The notes: generated from the sequence alone by a model not told the origin. DNA of 64,000 nucleotides from DAOUET01 sp034430155 (GCA_034430155.1 DAOUET010000059.1:9860-73859); one strand, 5' to 3'; counted from the stretch's first letter, positions 8,911 to 17,210 are shown. Numbers and translations are program-made.

Positions 8911-10503
8911 CTAAGGGTTCTCTCGCACAATGATTGACGAACTGGAACCCCCTGGATTAGCTTCGACACTTTGACCGCCCTTGACCAGGGTGCCTTCATA
9001 AGATCTAGCTCCTGCGCTTACCTTCCAACCGCTCAGGACAAAGGGCAGTGGGCCGTCAGCTGCGATCCATTCGCCATGATATTTGCGGGCGATATGCACA
9101 TTTGTGCCGGTAGCGTTGCCCCCCTGGCAGGAAGGATGCCCGATAGGATCATCCTTGTTGATGTAAGTGCCTGGTGTCACCCGCTCCTTATCGGCGATGT
9201 GAAAATAAATCAACACCCAGCCGGTCTGCTCGAGTCCATCGCCGTCAAGATCCAGCGCAACAATATTGCGTTCCGATCGGGTTACCATTCCAGATGCAGA
9301 AGCAGTCACCCATGCCTTTGTATCAGAACATGGAGGATCACCGCTTACCGGTGAGAAATCAAGAGCTCCGGGTGGACTGCCACTATCCCAGGCTTTGTGG
9401 GGTCCTCCGGTAAAACTCCAGCGTTCGCCGCTGGGAAAAGGTAGCTCCAATTCCGGCTGGTTAAGCCCCGGCGTAAGCAGAGATTCAACCGTGGCAGCTC
9501 TCTCCCAAGGATCTGCGACCATGCGCTCATACAGTTCTAGAAAGCCATCAGATCCATATAAAGCCTCTAGCCAAAGGGGCGTTTTGTAGAATTTTGAGAA
9601 AAGGTATTGCAGGGCAACCGATCCGGCGTTCAATCCTGGACTCAGACGAGCCACCCGCCCATCCGGAAAGGTTAAAATCGTAATCGTTCCAATTCGCCAG
9701 CCATAATAACCTATCCCTAATTGCTTGGCGGAAAGCAAGACTTCTTCATAGAGACCTTTGTGATCGGGAAGGTAGAATCCTATCGGGTATTCCAGATCCT
9801 GCGGGTCTGTTGGTTGGGCGAACAACCAATGTGAGCGGTATTCAAGAAAAGCGAGAAGGAGCCTGGGGTTTATCGAAGTATCCGTAGCCACTCTTTGGAT
9901 GATCTCGGCGGCGGTGAGGTAGTCTTCATCCACCGTCTCGCCATAGGTGCTGAGAAACCCACCAGCCTGGTCGATAAAAGAGCGGATATCGAAATCGATC
10001 GCCGAAGGCGAATTGATCACATCGCTGTCTGGCAATAGGGCGCTGGGGTAAGGAGTGTATCCCAATTGATCGGGAATCGAAAGTGCTTGACCAGGTTCCA
10101 TGAGGCTCTCAGCAGGTATTGCCTCTGGAGAGCTGATTTGGTCTGGAGCGACCCCAAAACGCCGGGCTACTGAGAATAGCGTATCTCCGGATTGAGCAAA
10201 GTACAAGGAGACCGGTGCATTTCCTTCCCCTTCGAGGGTCGGGTTTGGAGCCGGCAGGGGAGTCCCGGGGGTAGCGGTGTGGAGCCCTTTAAAAAGCATT
10301 GGATTGAAATCTGAAGTGGGGCTGGGGGAAGGAAGCAGGGTCGGTGAAGCGGTCATAAATTGCGTAGCTCCTCCAATGTGACCGCCTTCGCCCTTGGGGA
10401 GCTGCGTTTTAGAGGCTAGAAGCGGGAAATTGCAGGCTACCATAAGAATAAGCCACAGTATTAGCGCGCTGTATGCCAAAGGTTTGAAGGTTGATCTGCT
10501 CAT
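8911..10503 (-). CDS. LysM and M23-like (LasA-type) domain lipoprotein
   Basis: This 530-residue protein begins with a lipoprotein signal (membrane segment ending LMVAC, Cys24). A Ser/Thr/Pro linker follows, then a LysM domain (about 100-146, FAQSGDTLFSVARRFGV), a middle region of unknown fold and a C-terminal M23-like domain (about 355-495). The M23 part shows GGPHKAWDSG and FHIAD, but the last motif reads GTNVHIARKY: Asn stands where the first His of the HxH pair is expected. Zinc binding may survive while catalysis is doubtful. A cell-wall binding or remodelling role outside the membrane is inferred. It ends 22 bases before the patatin start side and shares its direction. Confidence 0.82.
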   Translation of the reverse strand: MSRSTFKPLAYSALILWLILMVACNFPLLASKTQLPKGEGGHIGGATQFMTASPTLLPSPSPTSDFNPMLFKGLHTATPGTPLPAPNPTLEGEGNAPVSLYFAQSGDTLFSVARRFGVAPDQISSPEAIPAESLMEPGQALSIPDQLGYTPYPSALLPDSDVINSPSAIDFDIRSFIDQAGGFLSTYGETVDEDYLTAAEIIQRVATDTSINPRLLLAFLEYRSHWLFAQPTDPQDLEYPIGFYLPDHKGLYEEVLLSAKQLGIGYYGWRIGTITILTFPDGRVARLSPGLNAGSVALQYLFSKFYKTPLWLEALYGSDGFLELYERMVADPWERAATVESLLTPGLNQPELELPFPSGERWSFTGGPHKAWDSGSPPGALDFSPVSGDPPCSDTKAWVTASASGMVTRSERNIVALDLDGDGLEQTGWVLIYFHIADKERVTPGTYINKDDPIGHPSCQGGNATGTNVHIARKYHGEWIAADGPLPFVLSGWKVSAGARSYEGTLVKGGQSVEANPGGSSSSIIVRENP

Positions 10504-10524
10504 CGATATCCCTGGCTGGCTTAT

Positions 10525-11466
10525 TTATCGAACCAGATCGGGCGGTGGTAGGGAAGGCTTGAGTGCCTGAACCGGGTCGGTCATGTCGTTTAGCATCTTT
10601 CGACCGAGTTCTTCCCCATAGACGACCAAACGCGGTATTTTGCTGGCGTCATCCATCTCTATTGGCTTGTTTAAGTCCACTTGAAAGCGACGGAAGTCAA
10701 GCTCTTTGAAAAGAGTCTTCACCAGGTGAACCTGCTGGTCATCCGCGGATTGGAGAAATGCATCCATCACCGGACCAATCCACTGCCAGGCATAATAGCC
10801 ATCTGCCTGTCCGCTCTCGAATTTGTAGGGGCTGCGACCCGTTCCTAAACTGATCAGGGTAGTATCAGCCAGATCCCAGCCAAGACAAAAAAGGAGCTCG
10901 TAAGCTGCCAGGTAGCAGGGATTGGCATAAGAACCCACACCGCCATCGACATATCGGCCTGCCACGACGGGAAAATAAGTGGGTACAGAGCTGGAAGCCA
11001 TCACAGCTTGTACTACAGGCCAATATTTGTATTCTTCCTTCCAGGGTTTTACGAAGCGGGTGCGGTTGGATTTCAAGTCAAAGGTCGTGATGACCAGGTC
11101 GGTTTGAGGATCGCCCGCCCAAAAATCTCCCATCACCAGGTCACCAAGGTATTGTCGCAAGCCTGATTTTAGCGGTTGACTGGCATAACGATAACGGCTG
11201 AGCGGCCAAAGCCGGTACCGCCAGGTCTTTCTAAAAATAATTCCGCCCAAATCAATATATAGCTGGGTCATCTCCTTGGCGGATAAGCCAGTTGCAACCC
11301 CGGCTGAGATGATAGAGCCCGTCGATGTCCCTGCTGCCAACCGGAAAATTTCATAAACCGTTTCCCCCAGGTATTCCTCTAGCATCGCCAGCGCCCGAGT
11401 GGCGATAATTCCCCTGATCCCACCTCCATCGATAGCTATCGCAACGTTCTTACGAAAGGGCCTCAT
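10525..11466 (-). CDS. Patatin-like phospholipase
   Basis: This 313-residue protein carries the patatin catalytic dyad: a glycine-rich oxyanion loop (IDGGGIRGI, 13-20), nucleophile Ser48 in GTSTG, and Asp174 in the DGG motif (VDGGVGSYANP). Patatins hydrolyse acyl ester bonds of lipids. There is no signal peptide, so it acts in the cytoplasm or at the inner membrane face. No nucleotide cyclase or other anti-phage partner is adjacent, so housekeeping lipid turnover is the simplest reading. It lies upstream of the LysM lipoprotein on the same strand with a short gap; the two may be co-transcribed. Confidence 0.88.
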   Translation of the reverse strand: MRPFRKNVAIAIDGGGIRGIIATRALAMLEEYLGETVYEIFRLAAGTSTGSIISAGVATGLSAKEMTQLYIDLGGIIFRKTWRYRLWPLSRYRYASQPLKSGLRQYLGDLVMGDFWAGDPQTDLVITTFDLKSNRTRFVKPWKEEYKYWPVVQAVMASSSVPTYFPVVAGRYVDGGVGSYANPCYLAAYELLFCLGWDLADTTLISLGTGRSPYKFESGQADGYYAWQWIGPVMDAFLQSADDQQVHLVKTLFKELDFRRFQVDLNKPIEMDDASKIPRLVVYGEELGRKMLNDMTDPVQALKPSLPPPDLVR

Positions 11467-11723
11467 GAGAAAATTCCTCCATCGGTAAAGCCCAAGGATA
11501 TTGAATGCAGTCTACCACAAGTTCCTATCAATTCTGAAGATGAGGCACTTTACCTAAGAAGTCATGGGGATAATAGTTAAACCTCTTAGGCCTCTTCTTT
11601 GCCAAGTATTCTTCTTCAATGGAACCGGGACCGATGAAATAAAAATGAGTAAAAGCATGATGTTTTAATCTAGAAATCTGTAACAAAACTGGAGACTGTT
11701 CGTTCTTATAGCTGAAATAAACT

Positions 11724-11753
11724 ATATTAAGTACAAATTAAGTCGGTTATAAT
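11724..11753 (+). promoter_or_regulatory. Putative promoter for the surface-protein transcript
   Basis: TATAAT at 11748-11753 is a consensus -10 box about 235 bases before the surface-protein gene. An AT-rich -35 region (around TATTAA, 11725-11730) is poor. The predicted transcript would begin near 11760 and carry the long structured leader described next. The remaining bases from 11467 to 11724 hold nothing I recognise. Confidence 0.4.
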
Positions 11754-11795
11754 TGGTATTAACCAAGGAGAATTATCTCGGAATTTAACCGGCAC

Positions 11796-11920
11796 ATCCA
11801 GTAGACGGATAAGAAATTGGGAGCGATGATCTGATGACGATCATTGGTTGCTTTGCTCATATATAGATGAGCGAGTCATCAGGGAGCTAGTAGCGAAACC
11901 GGCCCAGGCGGCCGGTTTTT
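11796..11920 (+). promoter_or_regulatory. Structured 5' leader, riboswitch- or attenuator-like
   Basis: Several pairings crowd this leader. CTGATGAC (11831-11838) pairs perfectly with GTCATCAG (11875-11882), enclosing GCTCAT (11855-11860) / ATGAGC (11867-11872). A competing hairpin GATGATC / GATCATT (about 11826-11844) uses the same bases as the first arm. ATCC / GGAT forms a small hairpin upstream. A terminator hairpin follows at 11896-11920. Mutually exclusive stems before a terminator are what a cis-regulatory RNA looks like, but I could not match it to a known riboswitch class, including c-di-GMP. Confidence 0.5.
11896..11920 (+). terminator. Leader terminator hairpin upstream of the surface protein
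   Basis: A perfect 9-bp stem AAACCGGCC / GGCCGGTTT with a 5-base loop runs straight into a short T tract. It lies 70 bases before the surface-protein start rather than after a gene, so it probably acts as an attenuator. Confidence 0.7.
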
Positions 11921-11989
11921 ATTATCAAAGGTCATTGTTGACCCAATATCATCTTACCCGATCCATCGCAATCAACAAAAGGAGCTTCC

Positions 11990-12976
11990 ATGGCAGCAAA
12001 AATCGGTATAGTACTCAAAAGAATGGCCGGTATAGGCTATATACTAGGGATCGCCTTCATAATGGTTGGTTTGATCCTCTCCGCGCTCAATACCCCCGCC
12101 AGAGCTGCATCTGGAGCGGTCTGGACCACCAGGGAAACCTGTGGAAATCCGCAAAATGAAAACCACTATGATGTTGGCGACCATGTATATCTCAATGGTG
12201 CTGGTTTTGTTCCAGGTCAATCGGTCTCCTGGAATATCAAAGGTAGACCTGGTGGCGCAAGTGGCGATCCCGGACAGACGGTGGCCTCAGGAACAGTGAC
12301 GGCTGATTCAAATGGGGAATTCTGTTTCAACGCTTACACGATTCAACCGGATGATTGGGGAGAATACAAAGTCACTGCAGAAGGCGCTGAAGGCGATAAT
12401 TACCGGGTCGAAGGAGCGCCTACTGCAACGCCAACGGCTACCAATACTTCAACGTCCACGATGACGCCTACAGGTACCTCAACCAGCACATCAACTGCCA
12501 CAGCTACCGCCACCAATACTCCAATTCCCACTTCCACGGCCACAGAGACGGGCGTCCCACCCACAGCCACGGAGACGAGCGTTCCACCCACAGCCACAGA
12601 GACGACTACAACGGTCCCTCCGACGGCGACGAAAACGATCGTGCCAAATCCGGTTATCGATACGCCTACGCCAACCCAGTCCCCAACAACCGAGCCACCC
12701 TCCACACCGGAACCGACAACACCACCCAGTAAACCTGAGCCGTCGGCCACACCGACCAAGCAGTCCGCACCTCCCGCCACCTTGCCCCCGCCGACCCCTC
12801 CAACCAGTTCGACTCAACCATCTCTCCTTATCCCGGTCACAGGCGCTGACTTCGCCATCGCAGGGCACGGGAATCAATCGGATCTCACCTCACAACTTTT
12901 GACCAACCTTGGGATTGGATTACTCGGCCTGGCGCTTGTGTTTCACGGTATTAGCAGCCGTCTGAACAAAAAGTAA
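11990..12976 (+). CDS. Thr/Pro-rich surface protein with a sortase-type sorting signal
   Basis: This 328-residue exported protein has an N-terminal signal segment (about 11-37, cleaved near ARAAS), a compact beta-rich domain (about 38-140, HVYLNGAGFVPGQSVSW), then a long linker of Thr, Pro and Ser (about 143-275). Its C-terminus has IPVTG (281-285), a hydrophobic helix and a basic tail (SSRLNKK), as in LPXTG-like sorting signals. The gap of about 20 residues between motif and helix is longer than usual. A sortase gene follows 98 bases later, so covalent surface anchoring is inferred. AAAGGAGC precedes the ATG. Confidence 0.8.
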   Translation: MAAKIGIVLKRMAGIGYILGIAFIMVGLILSALNTPARAASGAVWTTRETCGNPQNENHYDVGDHVYLNGAGFVPGQSVSWNIKGRPGGASGDPGQTVASGTVTADSNGEFCFNAYTIQPDDWGEYKVTAEGAEGDNYRVEGAPTATPTATNTSTSTMTPTGTSTSTSTATATATNTPIPTSTATETGVPPTATETSVPPTATETTTTVPPTATKTIVPNPVIDTPTPTQSPTTEPPSTPEPTTPPSKPEPSATPTKQSAPPATLPPPTPPTSSTQPSLLIPVTGADFAIAGHGNQSDLTSQLLTNLGIGLLGLALVFHGISSRLNKK

Positions 12977-13000
12977 ATTGCCTACAGAACGATGAAATTA

Positions 13001-13034
13001 AGGGTGCATCCACTTTCCAACTTGGGTGCACCCT
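13001..13034 (+). terminator. Hairpin between surface protein and sortase
   Basis: AGGGTGCA (13001-13008) pairs with TGCACCCT (13027-13034) around an 18-base loop, followed by CTCAATC. There is no good T tract, so it may only attenuate read-through from the surface protein into the sortase gene. Confidence 0.45.
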
Positions 13035-13074
13035 CTCAATCACTATTCCAACAATCATCAGGATTTCCACCGGT

Positions 13075-13902
13075 ATGAGAAGTCGATCAATGCTACGTTT
13101 GAGGTTGAGCCATTGGATTATTGCCCTGGGATTATTGCTGGTATATACCAGCACTTCCGGCATGATTTCCGGTTTAAAGCCCCTGCTTTTTAACCTATTT
13201 TTCAGCCTCCGCGAACAGGTAACCTTTACGGTACCGACTTTTTCGAAAATATCTTTACTCATTTCCCAGCCGGTTGATACATTGCGGCTCGCTGGGGAAG
13301 ATCAGCAAGAGCCGCTATCAATACCTGTGACAGCTAAGCAGATCCAGCCTATGGATGAAACCCTACTGGCAAAATCGAACCAGACAGAGAACGCCTCCAC
13401 CTTGCCGGTTGTTATAGAACCCGAAATCCCCCTTCGGCTGGTCATTCCAGCAATCGACCTGGATGCTCCCATCGTCCCCGCGGAAACCTACTTTGAAAAA
13501 ATTGGGGGTAAAGATTACCTGCAATGGATGGTGCCCGACCAATTTGCCGCTGGCTGGCAAAAAGACTCGGCGCCTCTGGGAGTCCCCGGCAATACAGTTT
13601 TGAACGGGCACCACAATGTTTATGGCGAAGTCTTTGGACACCTGGTGGATTTAGAGGTCGGGGATGAGATCATTGTCTTTGGGACCAAGGACCAATACCA
13701 TTATGTGATTACCAACAAAATGATCTTTTCCGAGAAGTACGAACAGATCAATGTGCGAATAGACAATGCTGAATGGATACTACCTTCGCAGGATGAGCGC
13801 CTCACGCTGATCACCTGCTGGCCTTATATCACCAACACTCACCGGTTGATCATTGTCGCCAGGCCGGTAATCAGTCCGTGGTTAATCCACTACACGCAAT
13901 AA
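13075..13902 (+). CDS. Sortase family transpeptidase
   Basis: This 275-residue protein has one N-terminal membrane anchor (about 12-48) and an extracytoplasmic sortase beta-barrel from about residue 118 (RLVIPAIDLDAPI). The catalytic triad is present: His179 or His180 (LNGHHN), Cys248 (LTLITCWP) and Arg257 (THRLIIVARP). Sortases cut LPXTG-like signals and join the protein to a cell-surface nucleophile. Its likely substrate is the IPVTG protein immediately upstream. Which surface polymer receives the protein in this lineage is unknown. The start is uncertain because no good ribosome binding site is visible; ATG 13087 is an alternative. Confidence 0.88.
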   Translation: MRSRSMLRLRLSHWIIALGLLLVYTSTSGMISGLKPLLFNLFFSLREQVTFTVPTFSKISLLISQPVDTLRLAGEDQQEPLSIPVTAKQIQPMDETLLAKSNQTENASTLPVVIEPEIPLRLVIPAIDLDAPIVPAETYFEKIGGKDYLQWMVPDQFAAGWQKDSAPLGVPGNTVLNGHHNVYGEVFGHLVDLEVGDEIIVFGTKDQYHYVITNKMIFSEKYEQINVRIDNAEWILPSQDERLTLITCWPYITNTHRLIIVARPVISPWLIHYTQ

Positions 13903-13935
13903 TATTTAGTTGAAGTACACCTTGTTGTGGAATCC

Positions 13936-13965
13936 AAACTCCCCTATCACTTGATAGGGGAGTTT
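13936..13965. terminator. Bidirectional terminator between convergent sortase genes
   Basis: AAACTCCCCTATCA (13936-13949) pairs perfectly with TGATAGGGGAGTTT (13952-13965), a 14-bp stem with a tiny loop, followed by ATTTATA on the plus strand. It lies between the two convergent genes and overlaps the minus-strand stop codon. Confidence 0.8.
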
Positions 13966-14728
13966 ATTTATACCAGCTTTTTTCGATCTTATATTGGAAC
14001 GAGCGGTGTAGGCTTTTATCAATCAGACTACCTATCACAAAAAGCCGCCCCCAAGATGCTTGCCCATTGGCTTCTATACAGGTTTGAAGAACCAGGCGTT
14101 CCCCAGGGCCGTAGATTTGCCCAAAGAGCTGCTCGACGGATAGCTTGGAATTTGGGTTGTTGATCTCGATGAAATTTGAATAAGGGCTGTTTGGGCTAAG
14201 AGCTTGGAAGTATTTGATATCGGTGAGTAGATAATATTTCAGGCTGCTATCCCCATAAACCAGGATCACTTCTTGCGATTGCGTCAACAGAAAGAACGAC
14301 CCACCCGCCAGATTATTGTGGGCTAATAAACCAATAGTGCCATATTGGCTTGCTAGGCCAAACTGGGTGACATATCCGGGTTTGTCAAGGACAAAACCTG
14401 GCTGGTTTGAGGGCTGTTGCGCTACCGGAAAAGCCATGACTCCCGGAACGTAAACGCCGACCAGGGTCTGTGCGTTTCCATTTTTAAGATCTCGAACAAA
14501 GTCGTATAAATTGGGTACCTCATCACTCTCGTGTAAATGGTTTTCTTCTACAAGCGGGTATAAGGCCGCGTTTGTCGGAAGTTCAACTGCCCTGGCGCTG
14601 GATGTCTGGGCGGGAAGCCCTCCAGCCACGACTAAGGCTATGATAATTACAATCCATATTCTGAGGATTAATCTCAGATGGGGGGGAACAGTTTTGTAAA
14701 AAAACGAATTGCTGTTAAGAAAGTTCAT
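13964..14728 (-). CDS. Second, divergent sortase-like protein
   Basis: This 254-residue protein has an N-terminal membrane segment (about 18-38, ending LPAQTSSARA) and an extracytoplasmic domain with the sortase triad in order: His137 (GLLAHNNLAGG), Cys217 (LVLQTCIEA) and Arg228 (SWGRLFVIG). The rest is unlike the neighbouring sortase, so this is not a recent duplicate. I call it a sortase-family member with moderate confidence; a housekeeping or stand-alone role is possible. It is convergent with the first sortase. A GTG start nine bases upstream exists; the ATG at 14728 was chosen without ribosome-binding-site support. Confidence 0.65.
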   Translation of the reverse strand: MNFLNSNSFFYKTVPPHLRLILRIWIVIIIALVVAGGLPAQTSSARAVELPTNAALYPLVEENHLHESDEVPNLYDFVRDLKNGNAQTLVGVYVPGVMAFPVAQQPSNQPGFVLDKPGYVTQFGLASQYGTIGLLAHNNLAGGSFFLLTQSQEVILVYGDSSLKYYLLTDIKYFQALSPNSPYSNFIEINNPNSKLSVEQLFGQIYGPGERLVLQTCIEANGQASWGRLFVIGSLIDKSLHRSFQYKIEKSWYK

Positions 14729-14831
14729 TGTTGGCACCGATGTTGTACAATCTTTATTGCAGTTATACCATATTATAAATTATTTATTACATGCTAAGGT
14801 AGACAATTATGCAAGTAATATTTAATCTATG

Positions 14832-14929
14832 TAGGACTTACGCAGTTGATGGGAGGACGGGGGTGTTTGGGCGGGCAACGCCCGCCCAAACACCCCCGAT
14901 TTTTCCCTGAACTGTGTAACTACTACTAT
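14832..14929. repeat. 97-bp palindromic dispersed repeat, copy 1
   Basis: The element starts TAGGACTTACGCAGTT and ends AACTGTGTAACTACTA, with a large internal palindrome (GGGTGTTTGGGCGGGC against GCCCGCCCAAACACCC). It matches a second copy at 28704-28800 over its full length and a 3' fragment at 17211-17255. Size, terminal inverted repeats and lack of coding capacity suggest a MITE- or REP-like non-autonomous element. Confidence 0.85.
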
Positions 14930-15030
14930 GGTTATTCGAAGGCCTGCGCTTTGGTCAGATCATAATCTCGGTCCCCTCCAGAACAATGGGCTATGAGTAC
15001 CAGGAGGGCTCTGCCTTATAAAATCGTCAA

Positions 15031-15068
15031 AAAAAGCCTTCCCAGGAATACATTCCTGGGAAGGCTTT
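15031..15068. terminator. Strong hairpin in an otherwise empty intergenic region
   Basis: AAAGCCTTCCCAGGAAT pairs with ATTCCTGGGAAGGCTTT, a near-perfect 17-bp stem with A-rich and T-rich flanks. It could terminate in either direction. No gene ends here: the bases between the repeat at 14929 and this hairpin hold only a small CCCTCC / GAGGG pairing and might encode a short RNA. From 15069 to 15246 I see nothing but leader sequence for the exonuclease gene. Confidence 0.6.
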
Positions 15069-15246
15069 CTACTTGGACTATCTACGGCATTAATCGCAAG
15101 GCGTACAGGGTTTCAAGAGGCTACCTAATGTCGTTCTTTCGTTTATTGGATGGCATTTTCGCTTAACCTTTTGCAGGTCTGAATTTCGCTGATGGATAAT
15201 ACCTTACTTTTTGGTGGTTGCCTTTTTAACCGAGATGTTGTAAAGT

Positions 15247-15825
15247 ATGAAAGCTATGGACAGTCTAATTTTCGAAACCTACATTTCTGTCGATGTTGAA
15301 ACTGCTGGCCCTAACCCCAGCGAGTACTCATTGCTTACCATCGGGGCCTGTACCATCGGGAACAACCCGCATACCTTCTACGTGGAGCTTAAGCCTGTCA
15401 ACAATAAGATGACGCGCGAATCATATGCGATCCACCGTTTGTCGCTCAAGCGCCTGGCTGAACGCGGTTTACCACCCAAAGAAGCCATGACCAGCTTTGA
15501 AAATTGGCTCAAAGCAGAAGTACCTGAGGGACAAAACCCTGTTTTTGTGGCTTTTAACGCCCCCTTTGATTGGATGTTCGTCAATGATTATTTCCACCGT
15601 TACTTGAAAAGAAACCCGTTCGGTTACGCTGCCCTGGACTTAAAAGCCTTTTACATGGGTCTGACCGGCTCGTTGTGGAAAGAAACAGGCATGCGCGAGG
15701 TCATCTCCCGCTATCTTGGTGACCGACAGCTCACCCATCACGCCTTACGCGATGCTCTTGACCAGGCAGAGATCTTTATCAAATTGCTTGCAGAAGTTAG
15801 AAAAACAAGAGACACCAACGAATAA
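15247..15825 (+). CDS. DEDDh 3'-5' exonuclease (DnaQ/RNase T-like)
   Basis: This 192-residue stand-alone exonuclease has the DEDDh set: D16 and E18 (SVDVETAGPNP), D108 (FNAPFDWMF) and H164/D169 (HHALRDALDQA). Two metal ions bound here hydrolyse nucleotides from 3' ends of DNA or RNA. There is no polymerase or BRCT part, so it is not a replicative proofreading subunit by itself. It is followed after 15 bases by a protein with nucleotidyltransferase-like motifs, so they form an operon and may act on the same nucleic acid. The start could also be ATG 15256. Confidence 0.85.
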   Translation: MKAMDSLIFETYISVDVETAGPNPSEYSLLTIGACTIGNNPHTFYVELKPVNNKMTRESYAIHRLSLKRLAERGLPPKEAMTSFENWLKAEVPEGQNPVFVAFNAPFDWMFVNDYFHRYLKRNPFGYAALDLKAFYMGLTGSLWKETGMREVISRYLGDRQLTHHALRDALDQAEIFIKLLAEVRKTRDTNE

Positions 15826-15840
15826 AAGGAGCACATCCTC

Positions 15841-17172
15841 ATGACCAATCCCCGGCAAGAGAGTTCATCTGAAGATCTGGAAGCCATCCTCGCATCGGCC
15901 CGCCGGCTGGGCGTCGAAATCGATGAAGAAGAGGCCCTTCAATGGTTAGTTGCGATGGCTGCCTCGCACACAGAACATGATGATGTGGTGGTGGATGTCA
16001 AAAGCGGCGTCTTTGGGCACCGGGTGACCATGCTTGATTTCAGCCCCAAAGATCTCGCCCACTTCCGCCAGGTCGGAAGTCTGGTTGAGTTTCAAGATCA
16101 ACCGGGCTTGGTGGAAACCGCCTTGGCCTTATCAGGTTCAGCAGCTCAGTCAAAGATTCAGAGCTACCCGGGTGATGCCGATTATTTTGAGCGCGTCAAT
16201 ATCCACGCTGAAACCCGAGAACAGGCCTGCCGTATCCTGGCGGAGCTTATGCAGGATAAAGCTCTGAGCACTGAGAAAGGATCAACTTACCAGCTCATCG
16301 AGGTCAAATTCGGCAGCTTCCCTTATGACGTCGTCATTGAAGAACACCTCTACAATGCGGGCTCACCTATCTCATGGAAACCCGGGGAGATCCGAGCCGG
16401 TCAGATTCAAGTTTCCAAACCCGACGGTACCCCCACCACCTTGCGGTGGGATCAAGTCGCCTCTGACCCGGGCTGGTGCAAGCTCGATTGGGTGATTGCA
16501 GACCCATTGCGGGGACAACTAGCCAATGCCAGCAATATGCTTGACGTTACCTGGGAAGCGCCCGATGGTAGTATCACCCCGCTTGATGGCTACCTTGATC
16601 CTTATTTTCAGGAAGTTTACTTGCAGGCCGAATCCGTGCCAATATTTTCCAAGCTCGCCCGCCATGTTTCAGCTGACGCATTGGACAATTACGTCGAGCA
16701 GTTAGAGAAAGAAGTTAATAAATACCTGACAAAGGATGTCAATTACGGGAAAGCCGCCAAACGTATGTACAACGTTTTTCGCCTGACCGGGCGCTACCAG
16801 GAAGCCGCTTTCTTGCGGGAACTGTTTGACGAACCCACCACCATGCTCTACCAGGTCTGGTCTTTGATACGCACGATCGATGATAGCTGCAATCCCGAAT
16901 CGAGCATCACTATAGAAAATGTAATCGCTCAAGCGGACAATCTGATCTTATCTGTCGTCCAGGCGCTCGAAGGCGAACAGGAGACCGAAGTGGTGCGGCG
17001 TTTGCTGCGCCTGCGCGATAGCCTGACCCGCCAGCAGACCGACCAGGAACTGACTCCCGAAGCCGAAGCCGCCCGTGCAGAAGTGATCGCCATCGTCAAT
17101 AACTTCTTCTACGAACGGCTGACAGCTGTGCCTGCCATCAAGGATTATATGGCAAGCTTTGCCAAGCACTAA
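15841..17172 (+). CDS. Unknown protein with nucleotidyltransferase-like GS...DxD motif
   Basis: I do not recognise this 443-residue protein with certainty. Residues 99-114 read GSAAQSKIQSYPGDAD, a Gly-Ser followed by Asp112-x-Asp114, which resembles the metal-binding signature of pol-beta-type nucleotidyltransferases. The next part (ADYFERVNIH, GSTYQLIEVKFG, YDVVIEEHLYN) would continue the fold. Residues 275-440 are largely helical. No signal peptide or membrane segment is seen. It is translationally close to the exonuclease (AAAGGAG before the ATG, 15-base gap). Template-independent nucleotide transfer is a guess from the motif alone. Confidence 0.6.
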   Translation: MTNPRQESSSEDLEAILASARRLGVEIDEEEALQWLVAMAASHTEHDDVVVDVKSGVFGHRVTMLDFSPKDLAHFRQVGSLVEFQDQPGLVETALALSGSAAQSKIQSYPGDADYFERVNIHAETREQACRILAELMQDKALSTEKGSTYQLIEVKFGSFPYDVVIEEHLYNAGSPISWKPGEIRAGQIQVSKPDGTPTTLRWDQVASDPGWCKLDWVIADPLRGQLANASNMLDVTWEAPDGSITPLDGYLDPYFQEVYLQAESVPIFSKLARHVSADALDNYVEQLEKEVNKYLTKDVNYGKAAKRMYNVFRLTGRYQEAAFLRELFDEPTTMLYQVWSLIRTIDDSCNPESSITIENVIAQADNLILSVVQALEGEQETEVVRRLLRLRDSLTRQQTDQELTPEAEAARAEVIAIVNNFFYERLTAVPAIKDYMASFAKH

Positions 17173-17210
17173 ACTGGCGCAGTGAGCTTATTACCTCTAT
17201 TGGGGCAATC

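Noticed and set aside
10525..11466. Patatin as a CBASS or other anti-phage effector
   Set aside because: No cyclase or ancillary defence gene lies next to it, and the partner is a cell-wall-type lipoprotein.
11796..11920. Cyclic-di-GMP riboswitch upstream of the surface protein
   Set aside because: The expected GEMM core segments are absent, so the leader is left unclassified.
11848..12159. Plus-strand frame inside the structured leader
   Set aside because: It overlaps the terminator hairpin and the surface-protein start in another frame and has no ribosome binding site.
12400..12780. Minus-strand Val/Gly-rich frame
   Set aside because: It is the antisense shadow of the Thr/Pro-repeat linker of the surface protein; low complexity explains the open frame.
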